Assembly (NCBI GenBank): GCA_023807065.1
Contig: JAJJLU010003476.1
Location: forward strand, 19,865-83,864
Origin: Isotricha intestinalis
Taxonomy: Eukaryota > Ciliophora > Litostomatea > Vestibuliferida > Isotrichidae
Direction: 5' to 3'
DNA: 64,000 nt
Shown here: piece after piece, positions 20,468-31,547 of the stretch
Position numbering within the stretch: position 1 is the first letter of the stretch
Layout: every line of letters starts with the position of its first letter
The notes under the pieces: generated by a model
What the model was told of the DNA's origin: nothing
The model's input: only the letters and a program-made list of their open reading frames with translations
Database searches by the model: none
Made by a program: the position numbers and the translations under genes

Positions 20468-21046
20468 TTAAATAATATTACAACTACTACAACAAGTATC
20501 TTTAACATAAATTTCTTTTTTTTCACTTTGTCCAGAAATATAATTATATTTTTTTAAACTTTCAATTTCAATAATTTCACATAAAGGAATGTTTTCAATT
20601 TGATCAATAAAAGTAATTTTAACATTTTTTTTATTATTATGATTAATTTCAATTCCATTTCTATCAGTTCTACTTTTTTTTTTATTAATGTTAATTTTAG
20701 GAAGTTTAATAATAAAATTTGTATTATTATTAGAAATTTTTTTTTTAGCATCAATAGGAATTAAAATATTATTTCTTTTTATTTTTAAAATATCATTTGA
20801 AGGTGTTCTTTGTATAATAGGAGAATTAAAAGAATTTATAGTTTTAAATTTTGAATTTTCTGATGTTGTTTCTATTGTATTTTCATCTCTTAATGATAAA
20901 GGACTTATCATATTATTTCTTGTTTTTAAAGAATATGTAGATAAGGGAATATTTACTTTTTGAATTATTTTTTTTTGTACTAATGGAGGTAATTTTGTTG
21001 TTTTTTGACTTATTTCTTTTATATTTAATTCAGAGTTTTCTGACAT
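20468..21046 (-). CDS. Probable prenylated small protein, ciliate-type IESLKKYN motif
   Basis: A 192-aa protein with a disordered Ser/Lys-rich N-terminal two-thirds. The C-terminal block reads VKITFIDQIENIPLCEIIEI followed by ESLKKYN. I recall blocks of this form (FIDQ..., PL.E...VESYKKYN) in many ciliate proteins of unknown role. The protein ends CCSSCNII: the last four residues form a CaaX box for prenylation, and the upstream cysteines are palmitoylation candidates, so it is probably membrane-anchored. It has no catalytic motif. It sits alone between spacers of 491 and 342 bp. Confidence 0.65.
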   Translation of the reverse strand: MSENSELNIKEISQKTTKLPPLVQKKIIQKVNIPLSTYSLKTRNNMISPLSLRDENTIETTSENSKFKTINSFNSPIIQRTPSNDILKIKRNNILIPIDAKKKISNNNTNFIIKLPKININKKKSRTDRNGIEINHNNKKNVKITFIDQIENIPLCEIIEIESLKKYNYISGQSEKKEIYVKDTCCSSCNII

Positions 21047-21388
21047 TAAGTTTATTAAATTTTACAATTTTTTTTTGGGATGAAATTTATTAAATTTCTT
21101 AAAATAATTTATTTTATCATTTTATTTAGTATTATCTTTCCTAAGGTTTTATCCATGGAATTATGAGAAATATATTAATATTGTTTTTTTGGTAAGATAA
21201 TTTAAATGATATTTAAAAAAAGGAACTATCAAAGAAAATATAATTTTTATTTTTTTTATAATTATTGAAATTATTATTAAAATAATTGTATTCTTTTTAT
21301 TTTATATAAATAAATTTTATAATTCTGAAAATTAAAGACTTAGGAAAATATGAATAAAAATGAATTATATTTTAAATAATACAATAAT
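21047..21388. other. Divergent intergenic region, AT-rich
   Basis: 342 bp between divergent starts (20468-21046 minus and 21389 plus). It presumably contains both promoters; no motif recognised. Confidence 0.4.
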
Positions 21389-23086
21389 ATGAAAATCTAT
21401 CTAAAAAAAATTAAAAGAGATTATAAAATAAAAAAAATGAAAAAATCATTATCTCAATCGTATTATTTAAATCCTATATCAAAAAATATTTTAGATTCAA
21501 GTTTATTAAAAGAAAGAATAATTCCAAAAAAAACATTACAAAAAAATAGTGTTTTGATGAGTGAAAAAACAAATAAAAAAGAAAATACAACTTCGAGAAA
21601 CTTTTTTCCTTCATTTAATTTATCAAAAAGTAAAAGTCAATATAATATAAAAGAATCAAAAATATCTCAATTAAATATAAATAATAAAACAGGAAGATTA
21701 TTTCATTTACAAAATAAAAAAATAAAAAATAAAAGTTCTTCAAAAATGACAGTTTTTGAAAGAATGTGTAATGATATAGATAAAATAAAAAAGAAAGTAG
21801 ATATAACTATGTTTTTATTAAAAAAAAATGAAAAATATACTTCAAATACAATATTTTTAAAAAATACAACATTTAATAATAATAAAATCCATTCATCAAA
21901 AAATGAAGAAAAAAAAAGTGATAATATATCAAATTATGATAATAATGAAGAAGAATTAGAAAGTGAAAAAGAAGTAGATTTATTAATAAATGAAGAAAAA
22001 AAAATAGCAAAAATACCTTTAATATCTCTTTCAACAATATCAACAAATTCTAAATTTTCATATAAGCCTTTATTTAAAAAAAATATAAATATAAATAATA
22101 ATCAAATATTTCATGAGAGGAAATTTATGCTTTCAGAAAAGGAAATAATAAAAAAAACAGAGAATATTTATCGTATACCAAATTTTTTAAAAAATTCAAT
22201 TTATAAAGTACATGATCCAAATATTCAAATGGCAACAATTTCAGATAAAATAAATTTATTATTAGATAATATTTCTTATTTTAAAACTAAATATATGTAT
22301 AATGGAGTTTTCTTACAAACTTTTGATAATTTAGAAGGTTTATTAAAAGCTGAATTTAATATTAAAATTGAAGAAATATGTTTTATTTTAGTTAAAATTA
22401 CTCCTATTTTATTAACTAAATTTTATGATTCTTTAGAACAAATTCTTTATATTCCTATTCCTGATTTTGAAGAAGAGTTAAAAAAAAAATATATAAATGA
22501 AAAAGAATGTTTAAATTTAAATTATAAGTTTTTAAATAATGTGTGTAATTATTTTAACGGTTGTACTGAAATTTTCAGAGTTTTAAAAAAAAAAATTGAA
22601 GGATATAAATTTTCTAATAAAGAATATTATAATTTAAATGTTCATTTAGATCTTGCAAGATATGATACTTCTTCTTTAATCACTTTTTCTAAAAATTTTA
22701 TTGATAAAATTCAAAACGACCAAAAAATTTTAAATAAATTTGAAGAAAATGTTAAAATTAAAAAAAAAGAAGTTAATAAAGAAAAAGAAGATGAAATTGA
22801 AAGATATCATAAAAGACAAAAAAAAATTATTTTTGCTGAAAATTTAAAAATCGAAAGAATCAATAATGCTCTTGATGTTGAAACTAATTTTTTTGCTGAT
22901 GATAATATTAATATTAATAATAAAAATAAAATTAAATTAAAAGAACAACAATCTATTTTAAATTCTAAATTACTTAATTCTGTTTTAAAATATATTGATA
23001 GTTCAAAAAGAAAAAAAATTATTGCTCAAAGAGTTGTTGAAAGATATAGAGAAAATGAATTTGAAAGAATGAAAGAAGATAATTAA
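21389..23086 (+). CDS. Hypothetical coiled-coil protein
   Basis: Up to 565 aa. The first ATG is at 21389, but an ATG at 21437 (MKKSLSQSYYLN) is equally likely because the first 16 codons are UTR-like. The N-terminal half is basic and disordered. A helical, less biased domain spans about 270-430 (HDPNIQMATISDKINLLLDN, FLQTFDNLEGLLKAEFN, VKITPILLTKFYDSLEQI, LDLARYDTSSLITFSKNFID). A charged coiled coil runs to the C-terminus (ENVKIKKKEVNKEKEDEIER). It looks like a cytoskeletal or axonemal protein, but I do not recognise the family. Confidence 0.6.
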   Translation: MKIYLKKIKRDYKIKKMKKSLSQSYYLNPISKNILDSSLLKERIIPKKTLQKNSVLMSEKTNKKENTTSRNFFPSFNLSKSKSQYNIKESKISQLNINNKTGRLFHLQNKKIKNKSSSKMTVFERMCNDIDKIKKKVDITMFLLKKNEKYTSNTIFLKNTTFNNNKIHSSKNEEKKSDNISNYDNNEEELESEKEVDLLINEEKKIAKIPLISLSTISTNSKFSYKPLFKKNININNNQIFHERKFMLSEKEIIKKTENIYRIPNFLKNSIYKVHDPNIQMATISDKINLLLDNISYFKTKYMYNGVFLQTFDNLEGLLKAEFNIKIEEICFILVKITPILLTKFYDSLEQILYIPIPDFEEELKKKYINEKECLNLNYKFLNNVCNYFNGCTEIFRVLKKKIEGYKFSNKEYYNLNVHLDLARYDTSSLITFSKNFIDKIQNDQKILNKFEENVKIKKKEVNKEKEDEIERYHKRQKKIIFAENLKIERINNALDVETNFFADDNININNKNKIKLKEQQSILNSKLLNSVLKYIDSSKRKKIIAQRVVERYRENEFERMKEDN

Positions 23087-23584
23087 TATAAATTTTTTTT
23101 TAAAGGAAAGAATTAAATAAATTATTAAATGATTTATAAAAAACATTAAATTAATAATATATAATTGATATTTAAAAGTATATAATATAAATATAATTTA
23201 TGAACTATTATAATAAATCTTTATAAAATAAATTAATTAATTCTTTATTATTAACTCATAAATTTTCAATGTCATTATTAAGAAATTTAAATAATTTAAA
23301 CTAAAAATCGTATAATTTATTATTTAATAATTTATTTCCTCTCTTTAAATCTAATTTAAATCATATTTTACTATTTTTGTTATTTATAATATAATTTTTA
23401 TTCTATTATTTCTTATAATTTTACAAATATTTATTTTCTTTTTTCTTAATGAATAAATAATCTCTTATATCTTTATAATATTTATTTGAATTTGATTTTT
23501 CACTCTTTTTTATTCATTCTTTTCATTAATTTTTTTTGATTTAATTTTATTTTTCAATTTTTGTTGATTAATTTTTTAAGTTTA
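23087..23584. other. Intergenic, AT-rich
   Basis: 498 bp between two plus-strand genes, T-rich towards the next gene. No feature supported. Confidence 0.5.
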
Positions 23585-25587
23585 ATGGAAATTGATGAAA
23601 AAAAAAAAAATGAAATTTTATTAACAACTTCATCTGATAATTCAATAATTTTTAATGATAACTATCTTCCACGTGAAAACAACATTAAAAAGCAATTAAT
23701 ATTATATAATAAAGAATTATATAAAAATAGAGAAATTAATTTTGAGGATATAATGAAAAATTATATTGGAATTGCAAGTTTAATATTATCAAAAAAAAAT
23801 AATCCAACTCTTGATTTAATGAATCATATAATTATTTTAATTAAATCAATAGATAAATATAAGAATTTTCCAAATGAAAAAATTTTAAAAGATTTAGAAA
23901 ATTTTTATAAAAAATTAACTGAAAAAGAAAAAAAACAAAAAGAAATGATTACGCTTAAAACAGAAAAAAGAGAAAATGTATTTAATAGATTGTATAGTAA
24001 AAGAAAAAATTTTAAAATTGAAATAAAAACTTTAAGAAAAAATAAATCTTATTCTATTCAAAAAAGAGAAATTTTTGAAAAATTATTTGATTATTGTTTT
24101 GAAAAAAAAAATTGTTATAATAATAATAAGATTCAAAAAAATAAAATAAATATGAGTTATAAATCAAAAAAAATATTATATAATAAATATAAAATTCAAT
24201 TTAAAAAAAGTTTAATTGAATTATATAAAGAAAATAAAATTAATAATATTGATAAATTAAATTATAATGAATTTATTTTATTTACAAAAAAATTAGGTTT
24301 TTTAAAAAATGAAGACAATGAAACAGAAATTAATTTAATAAAGAAAATATATGATTATTTAAGATTAAATAAAATAGAAAAATATATATTAGTAAAAAAA
24401 TTTTTTATATTTTCTTTATCAATTTTAAATTTAAATTTTCGAAAAAAAATAGAAAATAATAAAATAAATAATGAAATTCATAAAAGAAAAAGTTTTTCAA
24501 GTACTTCTTCATCATCAAGAAGTCCAATAAATAAATTAACAAATAATTTAACATTAAATTCACTTATTATTGATTCAAATCAATCAAAACAAATTTATAA
24601 TGATTATAAAATTTTATATGATAATTTTAAAAATAATAATAATCAATTAAAAGAAAATAATAATAATATTTTATTTAATAAATTATTTACTTTTAAACCA
24701 GTTTTAAATGATAAATTTAATATTAAAGTAAAAGGAAATTTATTTTCTCATATTTCTAAATTTGAAAATATGAAAGAAATAAATAAAACTTTTTTAAAAA
24801 ATGAAAAATTAAAATTTGAAACTCAAGAATGTACTTTTAAACCTCAATTAACAAATTATAAAAGAGAAAACAGTAAAAAAATTATAGAAAAAAAAATAAA
24901 TGAAATTGATTTATCTATTAATAATAATTTAAAAGAATTTAAACCTAATTCAAGTTTAACTAGAAATTATTTAAATAAAAAAAATAGTAATTATAATAAA
25001 AGAAGAGAAAATTCATTGAATAATTTTTCTAAAATAAGAAATAAATATTTAGATATTTCAAATAAAAATGATGATTCTTTTAAAGAAATGAAAAGAATAA
25101 AATCTGATTTAATTAAAAAAAAAATACCAAATAAAAATTTAAAAAAAGCAATATTATCTTTAGAAAATAATTCTTTCAATAAAGTTGATTTAAAAAATGA
25201 AAAAGAAAAAAATTATATAAATAAATTAAGAAATAAAAACAATGAAAATTTAAAAAAAAAAGAAATATTTAAAAAACAAATTAATAGAAGTTATGATAAA
25301 GAATTAAAAAAAGAAAAAAAAAAAAAAGAAATATTTCATATTCAAAATCTAAAAATGAAACAATTAATTATCATCCAATAAATAAAGAAAATAATTTATT
25401 GAATAGTAAACCTTTATTTATTCTTGATATTAATTTAACAAATAGAAATAAAAAAATTTATATTTATAAAGGAATTAATATAAATAAAACAATTGAAGAT
25501 TTTGTTAAAGAAAATAAAATTGATGATCCTAAAAACGTAGAATTTATAAGAGATTTAATTCAAATTGAATTAAATAAATTTAAATGA
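23585..25587 (+). CDS. TFKP-motif cytoskeletal-type protein, split by a frameshift in a 14-A run
   Basis: The first frame begins at ATG 23585 (upstream TTG codons are not used) and ends at TAA 25381. A second frame, one base out of phase, is open through the stop and continues to TGA at 25585-25587. Joining them within the 14 A residues at 25314-25327 gives about 667 aa. Contents: an EF-hand-like helix (LNYNEFILFTKKLGFL, about 225-240), repeated FTFKPVLNDK and ECTFKPQLTNYKR motifs common in protist flagellar proteins, and a C-terminal domain PLFILDINLTNRNKKIYIYK that resembles a conserved beta-rich module of axonemal proteins. Because that module lies in the shifted frame, the two parts were one gene. 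The cause is either a homopolymer miscall, a real mutation or recoding. Confidence 0.6.
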
Positions 25588-25955
25588 AAATAATATTTTT
25601 TGAGTAATATAATTGTATATAATTTAATTATGAGAAATTTTATTTAATAATAATAATTAATAATATAGTATATTGATTTTTGAAAAAAATAAAAATTATT
25701 GTTTATTGATATAATAATCTTATTATTTTTTCTTTGAATGAAATTATTATCTTTAATTAAATTTCTAATTGAAAAATAATAGTATTAATTATAATAAAAA
25801 AATAATACAAAAATAAATTATTTATTATAAAAAACTTTTTAAATATTTTGTCAGTAAACTTTAAAAAATTAAAATATATTTTTTAAATACTTTTATTTAA
25901 AAAAAACACTAAAAAAAAGCATCCATTAATTTAATATTAATAATTTCCTCAGTAA
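25588..25955. other. Intergenic, AT-rich
   Basis: 368 bp between two plus-strand genes. No coding or structured signal seen. Confidence 0.5.
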
Positions 25956-28900
25956 ATGGAAAACTATATAAATCCAAAAAAATCAAATGAGATAACATCA
26001 ATAAATTATAAAAAGCATAATTCATATCATAAAATGAAATTTAAGAAAAAAAGTTATAAAGAATTTGAAGACAATAATAAAATAGAAAATCAAGAATCAA
26101 AAAATAAAACAATAATATCATTATTTAATAAAAAACATTTAAATTATGATGATAATGATAGACCTTCTTCTTTTACTAAAATTAAACAGGATTTTATGTT
26201 AACAAAATCTCCAAAAAAAAAACTTTTAAATTCTCCTCAAATTAAATTAAAAAGAAATAGATTAGAAGATAATGAAGATAGTGATATTATTATTTTAAAA
26301 AGAAAAACAAATTATATTACTAAAAAAAAAAATAAAAATTTAGAATTTTCTTTTTTAGAACAACCTGAATTATATGATAATAGTAATACTCATATACAAT
26401 CAAAAAAAAAAAAAATTCATTTTCATTTTAATGGAAATGATGAAGATAATATTTCTTTATTTTCTTTAACAGGATTAACAAATCAAAGTATAATTAAATT
26501 AAACGATATTCAAAAAGATTTTAAAAAAACAATAATAGGAAATACAAAAATAAAACAATTAAATAAAGGAAAAACATTTTTTATGGAAGATTATTTAGAA
26601 GAAAAACAAAATGAAAATGATAGTTTAATTGAAGAAGAAGAAGAAGAAAAAAATGATTATGATAAAGAAAATTATAGAATGTTACAAAAAGTAGGGAAAA
26701 TTTTTGATTCTTTAGATGAAGAAGATATAACTATAAATGATTTTTATATTGATCCTGAAAATAAAATAATTATAATTCTTGATATTCTAATTGCTATTTT
26801 TACTGTTTATAATTTAATCTATATTCCTTTTTTTTTAGGTTATAATGATATTTATTGTAGAAAAGGTAAATTTATAGGTTTTTTAGAAATTATTGATATT
26901 TTCAATGATATTATTTTAATCATTGATAATATTATTTCTTTTTTTGTGGCTTTTCGTGTAAATGAAGAATTAAAAACAGAATTAAAAGAAATAAGAAATA
27001 ATTATTTAAAAAAATTTTTCTTAATAGATTTCTTAGCAGCAATTCCTTTTAAAACAATTTTTTCAATATTTGATAAAAAATGTAATGATAAAGGATATTT
27101 AAGTGCCCCTTTATATCAGAATAATATATATTATATATTAATAACATTACAGTTACCAAAATCAATAAAGGTATTTAGGCGAAATTACTTAATAAAATAT
27201 ATAAAAGATTATTTAAATCAATATGAGCATTTTAATATATATTTAGGTTTATATGAAAGTATTGCAATATTTTTAATAGGAATTCACATAGTATCATGTA
27301 TATTTATCTTTATAGGAAAAAATCAATATCCAGGATGGATAGTTCATTATGAATTTGAGGATAAACATTTTTTAAGTTTATATTTTATAGCAATATATTA
27401 TATAATAACAACAGTAACTACAGTAGGATATGGTGATTTATTATGTATAACACCAATAGAAAAAATATTTGGTTTATTTATGGAAATTGTAGGAATTTTT
27501 GCTTATTCTTTTGCTTTAACTTCAATAAGTAATTATGTTAAAGTATTAAGTGATAAAAATGAAGAATATCATCAAAAATGCGAAATTTTAGATGATATTA
27601 GAGTTACTTATCCTGATTTAAGTAATGATTTATATAACAGAATCCATTGCTTTTTAAAAAATAATCTTTTTCATAATAAAAAAGATAAAAAAATCATCAT
27701 TAATTCACTTCCTGCTGCTTTAAAAAATAATCTTGTTTATCATATGTATGATAATATTATTAAAAATTTTATTTTTTTTAAAAATTTTAATAATGCTGAT
27801 TTTATTGTCAGAGTTATTTTAAGTTTCAAACCTATTTTAGCAATTAAAAATGATATTTTAATTAAAGATGGTGATTTTGTTGATGATATAATATTTATTA
27901 AATTTGGTAGATTAAGTTTAGATCTTCCTATTGTTTTTGAAAGAGAAGTAATGAAACCAACTATTAATGAAATAAATACTATAACTGAAGATCCAATAAA
28001 AAATAGTGTTTTAGAGAATTTAATGGTTGAAGAAGAAGAAGAAGAAGAAAAAATGTATGAAGAAACAGTTCAATATTTTAAAATATTAGAGCTTCAAAAA
28101 AATGAACATTTTGGTGATATTTTAATGTTTTTAAATAAAAGAAGTTCATTAAGATTAATAGTTAAAAGTAGAAAAGCAGAATTATTTTATTTAAATAAAA
28201 TAAATGCTTTAGAAATTTCAACAAGTTATCCTTTAATTTGGAAAAAGATAAATAAAAAATCTTTATTTAATTGGGAACAAATAAAAAGATTAATGAATAA
28301 AGTATATAAAATATTTAATAAATATCATCACAATCATGATGAAATAAATGAGGAAGAACAACCAAATTTAACATCAAGCATAATAGAATATACTGATTTA
28401 CAATCTATTCCTTCTTCATCTCAAATGTCTGATGAAGATGATAATCAATTAAAAAAACAAATTTTAAAAGAAAATACACAAAAAAATAAAGAAATTACAA
28501 CAATTAATTCTTTAAATACAATAAAAGAATCAAAAACTTTTGAAGATAAAAGTGAACATTCTAATATAAATAATAATAATAATAATAACAATAATAATAA
28601 TAATAATAATACTAATATTACTAATATTACTAATAATAATAATAATCATCATTATTTTAATCATATTACTAATAATAATATAAATAATAAAAAAAGAGAT
28701 TCTGAATTTAGTGAAAATAAATTAAATAAAAGTGTTATTACTGAAAAATCATTAGTTACAAAAAGAATTTCAGTTAAGGGAAATGATGATGAAAGTGAAG
28801 AAGAAGAAAGTGAAAGTGAAATTGAAAATGAAAATCAAATAAAAGTTAGGGGTTATAATTTAAATAATGATATGAATAAAAAAAAAAAATTAAATTTATC

Positions 28901-29750
28901 TGAAAAAACTTCAGAAGGAAATTTTTTTCCTAGTGGAAAATCAAATATAACTCCTTATAAACCAAATGAAATAAATAATGAAATTTACCCTTATGAAACA
29001 TTTATAATAACAGAAAATAATAATAATAATAATTTAAATACAAATTTTCAAAGTTTATTGAAATCAAAATTAAATTCAAATTATAGTGAAAATAACAATT
29101 CAATTTGTTCAACTGAAATTTCTTTTTCAATTGAAAGTGAATATGAAAATATAAATGAAATGAGTAATTATAAATATTCTAAAAATGAAATTTTAAAAAA
29201 AAAAATAAAAAATATTTTAACTGAAATAAGTAATTTTGAAGGAACAGTAAAAAGTAATTTAAAAAAAAAAAAAAAAACAGTTATTCATATTACAAAAACT
29301 CCTTCAGTCAAATTTTTAGGACATGATAAAAAAAATTATCAAACATTAAATTCAATAAATAATAGTTCAATTATTTCTAATAAAAGTAAATTAAAAGAAG
29401 GAAGTTTTGTTTCTAAAAAAAATAAATCTTATTTATCTTTTGTTTCTTCAGTAAGTAATAATAGTAGAGATTTTAAAAAAAGAAAAAAAAAAAATTTACT
29501 TAATGAAATTCATCAAAATATGGAAAGAAATTATATGGATTTAAATGATCCTAATTTATTTTATTCAGAATTTTTTCAACATTATTTTGATAAAAGTGAA
29601 AACAATAAAAAAAAAAGTAACAATAAAATTTCAAGTAAAAACCTCTTTACTGATTTAGAAGATGAATTAATTAAAAAATTTAATATTTATAAGAATAATA
29701 AAAAAATAAGTCCCTTAAAAAAATTTAATGAAATGTTAAAAAAAATTTGA
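25956..29750 (+). CDS. CNBD potassium channel (EAG/HCN/CNG superfamily)
   Basis: A 1264-aa protein ending in TGA. A disordered basic and acidic N-terminus (1-265) precedes six TM segments: about 270-296, 308-333, 351-372, an Arg-poor S4 (LITLQLPKSIKVFRRN, 395-410), S5 428-453 and S6 503-528. The pore has the canonical filter TTVGYGD (488-494). A C-linker and cyclic nucleotide-binding domain follow (about 590-790). The CNBD is interrupted by an acidic insert (EEEEEEEK), and the phosphate-binding motif is altered (FGDILMFLNKRSSLRL), so ligand binding is uncertain. The C-terminal 450 residues are disordered with a poly-Asn tract. Such channels are expanded in ciliates and shape membrane excitability. 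Confidence 0.85.
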   Translation: MENYINPKKSNEITSINYKKHNSYHKMKFKKKSYKEFEDNNKIENQESKNKTIISLFNKKHLNYDDNDRPSSFTKIKQDFMLTKSPKKKLLNSPQIKLKRNRLEDNEDSDIIILKRKTNYITKKKNKNLEFSFLEQPELYDNSNTHIQSKKKKIHFHFNGNDEDNISLFSLTGLTNQSIIKLNDIQKDFKKTIIGNTKIKQLNKGKTFFMEDYLEEKQNENDSLIEEEEEEKNDYDKENYRMLQKVGKIFDSLDEEDITINDFYIDPENKIIIILDILIAIFTVYNLIYIPFFLGYNDIYCRKGKFIGFLEIIDIFNDIILIIDNIISFFVAFRVNEELKTELKEIRNNYLKKFFLIDFLAAIPFKTIFSIFDKKCNDKGYLSAPLYQNNIYYILITLQLPKSIKVFRRNYLIKYIKDYLNQYEHFNIYLGLYESIAIFLIGIHIVSCIFIFIGKNQYPGWIVHYEFEDKHFLSLYFIAIYYIITTVTTVGYGDLLCITPIEKIFGLFMEIVGIFAYSFALTSISNYVKVLSDKNEEYHQKCEILDDIRVTYPDLSNDLYNRIHCFLKNNLFHNKKDKKIIINSLPAALKNNLVYHMYDNIIKNFIFFKNFNNADFIVRVILSFKPILAIKNDILIKDGDFVDDIIFIKFGRLSLDLPIVFEREVMKPTINEINTITEDPIKNSVLENLMVEEEEEEEKMYEETVQYFKILELQKNEHFGDILMFLNKRSSLRLIVKSRKAELFYLNKINALEISTSYPLIWKKINKKSLFNWEQIKRLMNKVYKIFNKYHHNHDEINEEEQPNLTSSIIEYTDLQSIPSSSQMSDEDDNQLKKQILKENTQKNKEITTINSLNTIKESKTFEDKSEHSNINNNNNNNNNNNNNNTNITNITNNNNNHHYFNHITNNNINNKKRDSEFSENKLNKSVITEKSLVTKRISVKGNDDESEEEESESEIENENQIKVRGYNLNNDMNKKKKLNLSEKTSEGNFFPSGKSNITPYKPNEINNEIYPYETFIITENNNNNNLNTNFQSLLKSKLNSNYSENNNSICSTEISFSIESEYENINEMSNYKYSKNEILKKKIKNILTEISNFEGTVKSNLKKKKKTVIHITKTPSVKFLGHDKKNYQTLNSINNSSIISNKSKLKEGSFVSKKNKSYLSFVSSVSNNSRDFKKRKKKNLLNEIHQNMERNYMDLNDPNLFYSEFFQHYFDKSENNKKKSNNKISSKNLFTDLEDELIKKFNIYKNNKKISPLKKFNEMLKKI
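28566..28660. repeat. AAT/ACT triplet repeat in CDS
   Basis: Imperfect AAT repeat with AAC, ACT and ATT variants. It encodes poly-Asn followed by NITNITNNNN in the channel C-terminal tail. Confidence 0.85.
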
Positions 29751-30297
29751 TGTTTTATTTTTTCATTTAATTTAGACTTTGTATTCTAGTATAATGATTT
29801 TTTGGAAAGAGATAGACAAAAAAAATTGTTATAAATAATTATGTATATTAAAATCTTTATACGATTAACTTTTATGAACAATGCTTTTAAATTTTTGATA
29901 ATCCTTTCTTATGATAAAAAGAGGTCACATATAAATTTGATAAATATTATTCTAATTTTTTAAATGATATAAATAGTTTGTATATAATTATTATATAATT
30001 GCATATTGAAGATAATTATGTTAATAAAATTTGCGATAAAAATAAATTTTCAAAATACAAATTCAATATATATTTATATTTTAAATATATAAAAAATAAT
30101 TAAAAAATGTTTAAATAAAAAGAAATTTTTACAATTATATAAAGTTAAAATTTATAAATTCATTTTTAAATTATTTAAATAATACAAATTTTATATAAAA
30201 ACCTTTTGAATAAAACTTTATAATTTTTAAAAATTTAAGGAAAAAAGAACATTGATTTTATAAATAAAATTTATAAATTTAACACTTTTACATAAAC
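29751..30297. other. Intergenic, AT-rich
   Basis: About 550 bp 3' of the channel gene. It is A/T-rich with no open frame or hairpin that stands out. Confidence 0.45.
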
Positions 30298-30524
30298 TCA
30301 AAATTTTTTTATTTTTATATTAAAAATAATTCCCACAAAAAGTTTGAATAAAATAAAATATTTTCCTTTAATAGTTTCATCAGAGAAAAAAACAAGAAAA
30401 TAATTTTTATTATTATAAACAGAAAATAACCCATTATAATTTAATTCAAAATTTAATATTTAGATGTTTTTATAAGATAAATTAAGGAATCAATATCATT
30501 ATTTAAATCTAATTTTCAATCTTC
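30298..30524 (-). pseudogene. Decayed gene fragment, unknown family
   Basis: On the minus strand, coding-like sequence reads ED, stop, KLDLNNDIDSLIYLIKTSKY, then needs a one-base shift to continue ILNFELNYNGLFSVYNNK and NYFLVFFSDETIKGKYFILF to a TGA. The first stop (TGA) sits where a Trp would fit. Composition and hydrophobic patterning are those of a folded domain, unlike the flanking spacer. I do not recognise the family. Confidence 0.4.
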
Positions 30525-30757
30525 ATTTTTTTTTTAATCATTAATCTAAAATTTTTATTCATTATTTACAATTAATTAATGAAATAAATTAAAAAAATTA
30601 AAATAAATTAAAATCAAAAAAAAATATCTGTTTTATATAAAAAGTAAAAAAAAATATAAAAACAATATAATAAATATTATTCTCTAAATTAAATCCCAGA
30701 AATCAAACAATAAAAGCTCAATAATATATCATAAAAAAAATCTAAAATATAAAAACT

Positions 30758-31504
30758 CTAAATAGGTTTATCAATATAATATTCATAGTCTTTGAATTTT
30801 TTGAGTTGAAAATTTTTTTGTAAATCATTCACAGTAATAATTTCATAACCTTTATAAGGATCAATATTTGCTAAAATAAAATCTTTATCATCATTATTTT
30901 GAATAATATAATTCCCACTAGATTTAGTTAATTGTGCTTCTAAATCAATTAATTTTTCCAATTTTTTTTCATGTTTTTTTTTTCTTAAATTAATTTCATT
31001 ATTATTTATAATATTTTTAATTTCATTAACTCTACTATATTCTTTATTTAATATGCAATTTCTAATTTCTTGATAATATTCAATAACTAAACTTTCATCA
31101 TCATCATTTATTTCTTCATCACTTGAAGCTCCAAATAAAGAATTATTTTCAGAATGAATATTATTCTTATTTTTCTTATTAAATTTCTTATTATCATTTA
31201 TTGAATTTTGACTTTGAGATGCCATTGATTGATATGTTAAATGACTTAATATACTTTTATATTCTGATGATGAATCTATATTTTTTTTCTTTTCTTTTTT
31301 TAATCTTTCTGATTTTTTACTTTGTTCTTCATTTATATTTAAATTAGATAAATTTTCAATTTCTAAATTTGATTCTTCATCTTTTTTGTCTTTTTCTTTT
31401 ATATTTGAATTATTTATTGTTATTATTATATCTTCTTCTTTTAATTTTCCTGTTTGATATTCAAATTCTTTTGTGGGAATTAAATTACTGTTAAAAGTCT
31501 TCAT
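30758..31504 (-). CDS. Hypothetical acidic protein
   Basis: A 248-aa frame. It is rich in Asn, Ser, Glu and Lys, with an acidic stretch (SSDEEINDDDESLVIEYYQE, about 127-146), a helical segment (NEINLRKKKHEKKLEKLIDLE) and a more globular end (ANIDPYKGYEIITVNDLQKN). No known domain. Its ATG lies only 43 bp from the divergent start at 31548, so the two genes share a very compact promoter. Confidence 0.6.
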   Translation of the reverse strand: MKTFNSNLIPTKEFEYQTGKLKEEDIIITINNSNIKEKDKKDEESNLEIENLSNLNINEEQSKKSERLKKEKKKNIDSSSEYKSILSHLTYQSMASQSQNSINDNKKFNKKNKNNIHSENNSLFGASSDEEINDDDESLVIEYYQEIRNCILNKEYSRVNEIKNIINNNEINLRKKKHEKKLEKLIDLEAQLTKSSGNYIIQNNDDKDFILANIDPYKGYEIITVNDLQKNFQLKKFKDYEYYIDKPI

Positions 31505-31547
31505 TAAAGTTTTTTTAAATTTTTTTTTAATTTACAAAAGGAAAAAA
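31505..31547. promoter_or_regulatory. 43-bp divergent spacer between two start codons
   Basis: The minus-strand ATG (31504) and plus-strand ATG (31548) are separated by 43 bp of A/T sequence. Both 5' UTRs and core promoters must be tiny or overlap the opposite gene. Confidence 0.4.

Noticed and set aside
31473..31547. Extended N-terminus for the coiled-coil gene at 31548
   Set aside because: It overlaps the divergent gene and gives UTR-like residues; the ATG at 31548 is the natural start.
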